Shown here: positions 1-5,054 of the stretch, piece by piece
Position numbering within the stretch: the first letter of the stretch is position 1
Layout of the letters: every line of letters starts with the position of its first letter
Assembly: GCA_014239505.1 (NCBI GenBank)
Contig: JAAZYT010000146.1
Location: 1 to 5,054 of the forward strand
From: Fidelibacterota bacterium
GTDB lineage: Bacteria > Fidelibacterota > Marinisomatia > Marinisomatales > TCS55
Length of the DNA stretch: 5,054 nucleotides
Direction of reading: 5' to 3'
Program-made: the position numbers and the translations under genes
Notes under the pieces: generated by a model
The model's input: only the letters and a program-made list of their open reading frames with translations
Database searches by the model: none
Told to the model about the DNA's origin: nothing

Positions 1-677
1 CTTATTAATTTCCAATCAAAATTATTAAAAAATAAAATATTTCTAAGTTCTGATAATATAATACTTAAAGGGTTGAAAGATAAAATGAGACCCATATTAT
101 GAGGGAATAAATCAAATTCTATTATAAAACCATTACCAAAAATGATGAAAAAGAATAATATAATTGAAAAGGATAAAAAAGTAAATATACGATCAGATAT
201 TATTGAAAAAGTCACTATAATATTCGCAAGCAAAAAAGTATAAATGAAAGTAAAAATTGGTGTGAATAAAAATACAGTCCAATGAAGTGGCGAAACCATT
301 ATTATTTTTAATATTATCATAGTAATAATAACATAAAAAAAAGATTCAATTATTGAAGTAATTATAAAACCAACAATTAAGTGAGTTTTTTTAAAAGGGG
401 CTATCGTTATTGATAAAAATGATATTTTATGAATTCTTAAATCAAAAAAATCTCTATAAATAATTGCAAATGTTGATGTTGATGCTATTAAAAATATAAC
501 TGCAGGAAAAACCCATACTTCATATGCTATATTATTAAATGGAAGAGGTAAAATATTTTCCATCACTTTTGTAATCGTAAAATGAAATATTATTGGAAAT
601 AATATTATAAAGAAGATAGTTGATAAAAAACGATGACGAAGCAACCAATAACGTCTAAGAAGTAATGTTTTAATCAA
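1..677 (-). CDS. ABC-2 type transporter permease, N-terminal part (3' end beyond window)
   Basis: The reading frame is open for 225 codons from a TTG at 677-675 to the left edge, so the C-terminus is missing. The product is very hydrophobic, with predicted membrane segments near residues 18-36, 55-74, 100-126, 138-160 and 168-186, and a basic N-terminus (LLRRYWLLRHR) that suits a cytoplasmic start. Residues 201-212 (FNPLSIILSELR) resemble the NPL...R segment found late in ABC-2 permeases of the DrrB/NodJ type, which form the membrane channel of exporters. TTG is chosen because the frame has an upstream stop (TAA), no ATG or GTG lies between, the TTG overlaps the stop of the preceding ATPase gene (TTGA), and an AAAGGA motif sits 9 nt upstream. 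The ATPase directly before it is the obvious energising partner. The substrate cannot be told from the sequence. Family assignment rests on hydrophobicity, the NPL motif and context. Confidence 0.85.
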   Translation of the reverse strand, partial: MIKTLLLRRYWLLRHRFLSTIFFIILFPIIFHFTITKVMENILPLPFNNIAYEVWVFPAVIFLIASTSTFAIIYRDFFDLRIHKISFLSITIAPFKKTHLIVGFIITSIIESFFYVIITMIILKIIMVSPLHWTVFLFTPIFTFIYTFLLANIIVTFSIISDRIFTFLSFSIILFFFIIFGNGFIIEFDLFPHNMGLILSFNPLSIILSELRNILFFNNFDWKLI

Positions 678-1600
678 TGAATACCATCCTTTGCATACTT
701 AGCATCCATAAGATCTTGAAGACCTAGCTTTTTAACACTAATATCTTTCATTATTGCATTGGTAGCAGCATTTAAAACATCAAAAAAAACATTTCTTTCT
801 TTTCCATAAAAATGAATGCTATTTCCTATTCTTGACACATTTTTTACTTTAGGTAATTTGGATAACTCATTATAAAGCTCCTCAGATAATTCTTCAAATT
901 CTATTTGAAATTGATGATATTCAAAAGTGCTACCTAATAATTTATCTAAACTCCCATCTAACATAATTCGACCATCTTCAAGTACAAGAATACGATCATG
1001 AGCTTCTTCTACTTCTTGAAGAGATTGACTAACATATAATATTGTTTTTTCGCCACGAAGTCTAAGAAGTAAATCCCAAGTATGTCGATAAGATTCGGCA
1101 TCCATAAATGCTGTGGGATCATCCATAATTAAAATATTTGGGTCATGAATTAATGAACGTATTACCATCGCTTTTTTTATAATTCCTGGAGAAATATCAC
1201 TTACCATTGATTTCAAAAATGGAATTATATGCAATTCTCTGGCTAATTGCACCATACGTGTATTTAATGTTTCTGTATCAATTCCATATAGAAGACCAAT
1301 AAACTGTATATTTTGTTCAACCGTTAGCCAAGGGTCTAAGTCAACTTCATGAGGAACAAATCCTATTGAAGACATTACTTCTATTCGTCTTTTTTTAGAG
1401 TCTAAACCATTAATAAAAACTTGACCATATTCTTGATGCTCTATTCCAGAAATAACCTTAAGCAACATTGATTTACCAGCTTCATTATCACCAATTATTG
1501 CAACGATAGAACCTCTTTCAACACCAAAGGTTAAACTTGCAAGGATAGTTTTTCCATTTACTAATTTTCCAACTTTTTTTAAGGTTATACTAGCTTCCAC
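674..1600 (-). CDS. ABC-2 type transporter ATP-binding protein with degenerate catalytic motifs
   Basis: This 308-residue protein is a cytoplasmic ABC nucleotide-binding domain (about 1-220) followed by a roughly 85-residue C-terminal extension, as in the drug/polysaccharide exporter ATPases of the DrrA/CcmA kind. Visible motifs are Walker A at 37-45 (GDNEAGKSM, with K43 and S44 kept), a Q-loop region at 80-85 (GFVPHE, with His84 where Gln is usual), a signature at 136-140 (ISPGI, against LSGGQ), Walker B at 156-161 (ILIMDD, with Asp161 where the catalytic Glu is usual), a D-loop ending at Asp167, and an H-loop position at Gln192 (YVSQS) where His is usual. ATP binding looks possible, but hydrolysis may be slow or may need another subunit. 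The start is GTG at 1600-1598, sharing one base with the polA stop (TAGTG) and preceded by GAGG. The permease follows with a 4-nt overlap. The family call is firm; the substrate is unknown. Confidence 0.93.
   Translation of the reverse strand: MEASITLKKVGKLVNGKTILASLTFGVERGSIVAIIGDNEAGKSMLLKVISGIEHQEYGQVFINGLDSKKRRIEVMSSIGFVPHEVDLDPWLTVEQNIQFIGLLYGIDTETLNTRMVQLARELHIIPFLKSMVSDISPGIIKKAMVIRSLIHDPNILIMDDPTAFMDAESYRHTWDLLLRLRGEKTILYVSQSLQEVEEAHDRILVLEDGRIMLDGSLDKLLGSTFEYHQFQIEFEELSEELYNELSKLPKVKNVSRIGNSIHFYGKERNVFFDVLNAATNAIMKDISVKKLGLQDLMDAKYAKDGIH
687..692 (-). promoter_or_regulatory. Ribosome binding site for the ABC-2 permease
   Basis: The minus strand reads AAAGGA here, 9 nt before the TTG at 677-675 and inside the last codons of the ATPase gene. 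It is the best Shine-Dalgarno-like match near this start and supports TTG as the initiation codon. It also suggests re-initiation by ribosomes finishing the ATPase. Confidence 0.5.
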
Positions 1601-4317
1601 TAATGAGCCTCATACCATGATTCTCCATTACCACAATCCACTACAATTGGAACTGATAATGGTAATGAATTTTCCATTTTGTTAGTTACTATATTTTGAA
1701 GGTTATTTAACTCTTCTAAAGGTACTTCAAATACTAACTCATCATGTATTTGAAGTAACATTTTAGATTTCATATTTTTTAATTCTAATTCTTTTTGGAT
1801 GTCAATCATAGCAATTTTAATCATTTCTGCATTTGTACCTTGAATAGGCATATTAATTGCCATTCTTTTTGCAGCTTCTTTATGAAGGTGATTGTTACTA
1901 TCAATATCCCATACTTGACGACGACGACCTAATATTGTTTTAACGTATTTGTTGGCACGAGCATATTCAATTACAGAATCAATATAATCTTTAATACCTG
2001 AATATCTCTCAAAATACGATTCAATAATTGACTTCGCTTCTTTTTGTGGGATTCCCAATTCCTGACTCATACGAAATGGTCCAGCACCATAGAGAAGGCC
2101 AAAATTTACAATTTTAGCTGTGCGGCGCATTTCTGGAATAACTTCATCAATATCAACATTAAAAACATCTGCAGCAGTTCTAGTATGAATATCTTCCCCT
2201 TTATTAAAAGCATCTAGTAAAGTCTTATCTTGTGATAAATGAGCCATAATTCTTAATTCTATCTGTGAGTAATCAGCAGAAAATATAATCCAATCTTTGT
2301 TTTCAGATTTAAAAGCTTTACGAATTTCTCTACCTAAATCTGTACGGATTGGAATATTTTGGAAGTTTGGATTTCTTGATGATAATCTACCTGTAGAAGT
2401 AACAGTTTGACTAAAGGTTGAATGGATTCTTTTAGTTTTTAAATTAATTAAAGTGGGCAAAGCATCTATATATGTGTTTTTAAGTTTATTTAATTTTCTA
2501 TACTCTAAAATTAAACTTGGTAAAGGATGCTCATTTTTTAGACGAGTTAGAACTTCTTCAGCTGTTGATCTTTTTTTAATCTCTGGCAATCCAATAATGT
2601 CAAATAATATATTTGCTAATTGTTGAGTTGAATTAATATTAAACTCTGTTCCTGCCTCTTTTGTAATATTTGATATAAGGTTTTCTATCTTATTCCCAAG
2701 ATTATCAGACATTTTGCTTAACATCTTTGAATCAACATACATCCCATTATATTCTAGTTCAAGAAGGACTGGGAGTAAAGGCATTTCAATTTCATTAAAG
2801 AATTTATCAAGATTTTGTTTTTTTAATTTCTTGTCAAAAATATGAGTCAATTGCAATGCTATATCTGCATCTTCAGAAGCATAAAATGAAATTTTTTCAA
2901 GTTCTACTTCTGACATAGATATTTGATTTCGTCCTTTACCAATTAAATCTTCAATAGGAAGCATGCGATAATTAAGATGTTCAAAACTTAGATTATCCAG
3001 TTTTAAGCTTCTTGACTCTGGATTAATTAAGTGAGCTGCTAATAAAGTGTCAAATTTGAGACCAAAAACCTTTAATCCATGATTTCTTAAAATTAGTGCA
3101 TCAAATTTTATATTCTGTCCAGTTTTTGGTATTTTTGAATTTTCAAATACTGGCCTTAGAATATTTAAAACTAAATTAAGATGATCATCAAATAAATTAG
3201 CTTCTTTTTCTTTATAAATAATTGGTATATAAATAGCTTGGTTTTTTTTAGTAGCAAAAGAAAAGCCAACAATATCACATGACATAGGATCTAAAGAAGT
3301 GGTCTCTAGGTCAAAAGAAAGCCATTCACCTTCTTTAATAGAATTTGCAAATTTTTGAATATCAATTAAATCTAGTAATGTTTTATAATCTTTCTCAGAT
3401 TCTTCATTTTGTGATGGAACTTCGCTTTTGAAAGACTTTATTTGATTAATAAGAGCTTGAAACTCTAACTCATGGAATAACCCTTCGAGTTCATTTACAT
3501 CAAAACCATCAGTAGCCATTTCCTCAAAATTTGAATCAATATTCATATTAGTATCTATAGTAACCAACTCTTGACTAAGGAGTGCTTTTTCTCTTCCAGA
3601 CTGCAAACCTTCTCTAGCACGTTTATTTTTAACTTCGTCTGCATGGTCAAGTGCATTTTCAAGCGTTCCATATTCTTTTAAAAGTTTTACTGCAGTTTTC
3701 TCTCCAACGCCCATAACTCCTGGAACATTATCTGAAGAATCACCCATAAGTCCTAAAAGGTCAATAATCATTTCTGGTGGCACACCCCATTTATCTTTCA
3801 CACCACTTTTATCATATATTTTTATTTCAGACTGTCTACCTGATGGCGAATAAAGAAAAATATTATCATTCACAAGTTGCATGAAATCTTTATCGCCACT
3901 AACAATGAATGTATCTAGATTCTTTTCATTTGCTCTTACTGCCAATGTCCCTATAATATCATCAGCTTCAAAACCTGGCTGTTCTAAAGTAGGAATTTTC
4001 ATTGCTTTGAGTAACTTCCAAAGATAAGGTAACTGTTCTCTCATTTCTTCTGGCATTTTTTCTCGTGTAGCTTTGTATTCAGGATATCTTTCATGTCTAA
4101 AAGTCTTTTTAGGTGAATCAAAAGCAGCCATCAAAAAATCTGGTTTTTCTTTTCGAATTAATTTTAAAACCTGATTTATAAAACCAAAAAGTGCCGAAGT
4201 GTGCATACCTTTACTATTTATCAATGGATTTCTTATCAATGCGAAATGAGACCTATATAGCATAGCGTAGCCATCAATTAAAAAAAGCCGCTTTTTATTT
4301 AATTTTTTACTATACAT
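1600..4317 (-). CDS. polA: DNA polymerase I (5'-nuclease, 3'-5' proofreading exonuclease and polymerase)
   Basis: This 905-residue protein is complete (E. coli Pol I has 928). It fills gaps in repair and removes RNA primers from Okazaki fragments. The 5'-nuclease domain (about 10-295) has acidic metal ligands at D15, D67, E117, D119, D120, D142, D144, D193 and D196, plus the helix-hairpin-helix segment GVMGVGEKTA at 200-209. The 3'-5' exonuclease domain (about 315-500) looks active: D336 and E338 in FDLET, D406 in NIKFD, and Y479 with D483 in YASEDAD. The polymerase domain (about 505-905) has STGRLSS at 641-647, motif A D682 and E687 in DYSQIELR, motif B K735, F739 and Y743, and motif C H858, D859, E860. 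F739 is the position where Phe goes with dideoxynucleotide discrimination. The ATG at 4317 is the only plausible start, since an in-frame stop lies just upstream, but no Shine-Dalgarno sequence precedes it. It is the first gene of a leftward block with two overlapped ABC transporter genes, and is divergent from rlmH. Confidence 0.99.
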   Translation of the reverse strand: MYSKKLNKKRLFLIDGYAMLYRSHFALIRNPLINSKGMHTSALFGFINQVLKLIRKEKPDFLMAAFDSPKKTFRHERYPEYKATREKMPEEMREQLPYLWKLLKAMKIPTLEQPGFEADDIIGTLAVRANEKNLDTFIVSGDKDFMQLVNDNIFLYSPSGRQSEIKIYDKSGVKDKWGVPPEMIIDLLGLMGDSSDNVPGVMGVGEKTAVKLLKEYGTLENALDHADEVKNKRAREGLQSGREKALLSQELVTIDTNMNIDSNFEEMATDGFDVNELEGLFHELEFQALINQIKSFKSEVPSQNEESEKDYKTLLDLIDIQKFANSIKEGEWLSFDLETTSLDPMSCDIVGFSFATKKNQAIYIPIIYKEKEANLFDDHLNLVLNILRPVFENSKIPKTGQNIKFDALILRNHGLKVFGLKFDTLLAAHLINPESRSLKLDNLSFEHLNYRMLPIEDLIGKGRNQISMSEVELEKISFYASEDADIALQLTHIFDKKLKKQNLDKFFNEIEMPLLPVLLELEYNGMYVDSKMLSKMSDNLGNKIENLISNITKEAGTEFNINSTQQLANILFDIIGLPEIKKRSTAEEVLTRLKNEHPLPSLILEYRKLNKLKNTYIDALPTLINLKTKRIHSTFSQTVTSTGRLSSRNPNFQNIPIRTDLGREIRKAFKSENKDWIIFSADYSQIELRIMAHLSQDKTLLDAFNKGEDIHTRTAADVFNVDIDEVIPEMRRTAKIVNFGLLYGAGPFRMSQELGIPQKEAKSIIESYFERYSGIKDYIDSVIEYARANKYVKTILGRRRQVWDIDSNNHLHKEAAKRMAINMPIQGTNAEMIKIAMIDIQKELELKNMKSKMLLQIHDELVFEVPLEELNNLQNIVTNKMENSLPLSVPIVVDCGNGESWYEAH
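1608..1611 (-). promoter_or_regulatory. Ribosome binding site for the ABC ATPase
   Basis: The minus strand reads GAGG 7 nt before the GTG start at 1600, within the codons for Glu-Ala near the end of polA. It supports the GTG start and suggests translational coupling, with ribosomes terminating at the polA TAG able to restart on the overlapping GTG. Confidence 0.5.
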
Positions 4318-4372
4318 AAGACTGTAAATTTAAGTTAAACATAAAGAAATCTCGAAGACTCAAATAGTTATT

Positions 4373-4378
4373 ATCATA
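4373..4378 (-). promoter_or_regulatory. Candidate -10 element for polA
   Basis: The minus strand reads TATGAT, matching the sigma-70 consensus TATAAT at five of six bases, and lies about 55 nt upstream of the polA ATG. No good -35 hexamer lies 16-18 nt further upstream. In DNA this AT-rich such matches arise often by chance, so this is only a candidate. Confidence 0.2.
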
Positions 4379-4409
4379 TTTATCTACTCTTTATTACTTT
4401 AAGCAAAAT

Positions 4410-4437
4410 TTTACTTTAATAAATTTCTCATTAACAT
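4410..4437 (+). promoter_or_regulatory. Candidate promoter for rlmH
   Basis: TTTACT (4410-4415) and TAACAT (4432-4437) are separated by 16 nt, each matching the sigma-70 hexamers at four of six bases. Transcription would begin around 4444, leaving a leader of only about 15 nt before the rlmH ATG. Both matches are weak and the background is AT-rich. Confidence 0.2.
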
Positions 4438-4459
4438 AACAATTAACAGTATTAAAAAT

Positions 4460-4894
4460 ATGAAATTAAAAATTTTATCTGTAGGCAAAGTTAAAGATAA
4501 AAATATTGCAAAAATTTGTCAAGAATTCACCAAAAGAATTAATCACGATGCTCAAATTGAGAATATTTTGATTAAAGATCAAAACCCTCAAAAAGAAGGT
4601 TTAAAGATAATAAAACATTTAGAATCTAATAATGGTTTTAATATTGCTATGAGTGAAGAGGGTGAGATAACGACCTCTAGAGGTTTAGCTTTGTTATTAA
4701 AATCTAGATCGGAAAAAATTACATTTATTATAGGTGGGCCTGATGGTCTATCTGAATCTGTTAAAGAATCAGCAAACATGACGTTATCTTTGTCTTCACT
4801 TACTTTCACACATGAAATGGCAAAAGCATTCTTATTAGAACAGATATATAGAGCAATTTCAATTATTAATAATCGACAATATCATAAAGCATGA
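4460..4894 (+). CDS. rlmH: 23S rRNA (pseudouridine-1915-N3)-methyltransferase RlmH
   Basis: This 144-residue protein belongs to the SPOUT (trefoil-knot) methyltransferases. It uses S-adenosylmethionine to methylate N3 of pseudouridine 1915 in helix 69 of 23S rRNA on assembled ribosomes, and family members act as homodimers. The start MKLKILSVGKVKD matches the family's N-terminal beta strand. The cofactor-binding loop IGGPDGLS is at 91-98, and the knot segment LSLSSLTFTHEMAKAFLLEQ at 109-128 includes His118. The C-terminus YHKA (141-144) corresponds to the YHRE ending of E. coli RlmH, with Lys in place of the last Arg. Length is slightly under the E. coli protein (155). The ATG at 4460 fits the family N-terminus exactly, although no Shine-Dalgarno sequence is visible. 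It stands alone, divergent from polA and convergent with the outer-membrane receptor gene. Confidence 0.97.
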   Translation: MKLKILSVGKVKDKNIAKICQEFTKRINHDAQIENILIKDQNPQKEGLKIIKHLESNNGFNIAMSEEGEITTSRGLALLLKSRSEKITFIIGGPDGLSESVKESANMTLSLSSLTFTHEMAKAFLLEQIYRAISIINNRQYHKA

Positions 4895-4910
4895 TTTTTG
4901 AGAGCAATCA

Positions 4911-4934
4911 TATCAATAATTATTATAATTGATA
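4911..4934. terminator. Weak inverted repeat between convergent genes, possible bidirectional terminator
   Basis: TATCAAT (4911-4917) and ATTGATA (4928-4934) can pair as a 7-bp stem around a 10-nt AT-only loop, just past the rlmH stop and spanning the stop of the opposing receptor gene. Placement between convergent genes is suitable for a terminator. The stem has a single G-C pair and no clear T-tract follows on either strand, so function is doubtful. Confidence 0.2.
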
Positions 4935-5054
4935 AGAAATATTTATGAATGTATTTCTTGTTGCACCAGGCCAATAGTAGGCTTTATAACCATCCCAATT
5001 ATAACCATAGCCATAAGTTGAATAAAGCTTATCAAATACATTATTAACTTTGGC
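4923..5054 (-). CDS. C-terminal fragment of an outer-membrane beta-barrel protein, probably a TonB-dependent receptor (5' end beyond window)
   Basis: The last 43 codons of a minus-strand gene enter from the right edge and end in tandem stops (TAA TAA, 4925-4920). The peptide begins AKVNNVFDKLYSTYG, followed by an aromatic- and glycine-rich stretch and the ending YYWPGATRNTFINISYQL. The pattern N-x-F-D-K-x-Y, then P-G-x-x-R-x and a final amphipathic strand, is typical of the last two strands of TonB-dependent receptors, which import siderophores, vitamins or glycans across the outer membrane. The final residue is Leu rather than the usual Phe or Trp. The plug domain and TonB box would lie outside the window, so substrate and subtype cannot be judged. 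The gene was read directly from the translated reverse strand. Its stop lies 28 bp from the convergent rlmH stop. Confidence 0.8.
   Translation of the reverse strand, partial: AKVNNVFDKLYSTYGYGYNWDGYKAYYWPGATRNTFINISYQL

Larger units (their letters stand above)
4318..4459. promoter_or_regulatory. Divergent intergenic region between polA and rlmH
   Basis: These 142 very AT-rich bases separate the start codons of two divergent genes, so promoters for both must lie here or overlap the gene starts. I see no convincing operator, riboswitch, small RNA or small ORF. Neither start codon has a purine-rich Shine-Dalgarno motif at the usual distance: CAGTCTT precedes the polA ATG and TATTAAAAAT precedes the rlmH ATG. 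Confidence 0.6.

Noticed and set aside
4282..4296. A short inverted repeat AAAAAGC-C-GCTTTTT near the start of polA, followed on the transcript by a U-run, resembling a tiny terminator or attenuator.
   Set aside because: The loop would be only 3 nt with a mostly A-U 6-bp stem, and the bases encode the normal Lys-Lys-Arg-Leu-Phe-Leu start of DNA polymerase I, so coding constraint explains it.
4318..4459. A Bacteroidota-type promoter (TTTG with TAnnTTTG) upstream of polA.
   Set aside because: The nearest match, ACTATTTG on the minus strand, lacks the TA at the required position and has no paired upstream TTTG at the right spacing.
4673..4684. A perfect 12-bp palindrome, ACCTCTAGAGGT.
   Set aside because: It lies inside the rlmH coding sequence (codons for Thr-Ser-Arg-Gly), is isolated, and about one such palindrome is expected by chance in 5 kb.
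4588..4809. A 73-codon open frame on the minus strand inside rlmH.
   Set aside because: It lies wholly antisense to a clearly recognised gene, has no recognisable domain and no ribosome binding site context; it is a shadow of rlmH.
1..5054. CRISPR arrays, tRNA or rRNA genes, insertion sequences, attachment sites, retron-like or toxin-antitoxin systems.
   Set aside because: No regularly spaced repeats, cloverleaf, transposase-like frame or terminal inverted repeats were seen; nearly all bases are covered by the five genes.

Overview
The window is strongly AT-rich bacterial DNA. It holds a leftward gene block (minus strand: polA, an ABC-2 transporter ATPase, an ABC-2 permease), one rightward gene (rlmH), and the last codons of a leftward outer-membrane receptor gene. 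The receptor tail has the look of a TonB-dependent receptor C-terminus, so the host is most likely a Gram-negative bacterium. Low GC, a full proofreading DNA polymerase I, poor Shine-Dalgarno signals at the ATG-started genes and the style of RlmH would fit an uncultured FCB-type lineage such as Marinimicrobia/SAR406 or Bacteroidota. This placement is an inference and has not been tested.

Layout: 1-677 (minus) is the N-terminal part of an ABC-2 membrane permease that runs off the left edge. 674-1600 (minus) is its ATPase, whose C-terminus overlaps the permease start by 4 nt (TTGA). 1600-4317 (minus) is complete polA, sharing one base with the ATPase start (TAGTG). 4318-4459 is a 142-bp divergent intergenic region that must carry the promoters for polA and rlmH. 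4460-4894 (plus) is complete rlmH. After a 28-bp convergent gap, 4923-5054 (minus) is the C-terminal 43 codons of an outer-membrane beta-barrel protein.

How the genes relate: polA (repair and Okazaki-fragment processing) and the two ABC genes are overlapped and almost certainly co-transcribed and translationally coupled, although no functional link is known. The ATPase and permease form one exporter-type system. rlmH acts alone in ribosome maturation (m3-pseudouridine at 23S position 1915, E. coli numbering).

The most notable signal is the ATPase. It keeps the Walker A lysine and Walker B aspartate but has non-consensus residues at the Q-loop, signature, catalytic glutamate and H-loop positions. 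This suggests a degenerate nucleotide-binding domain. Most of the rest of the window is ordinary housekeeping content, and I see no clearly new multi-gene system here.
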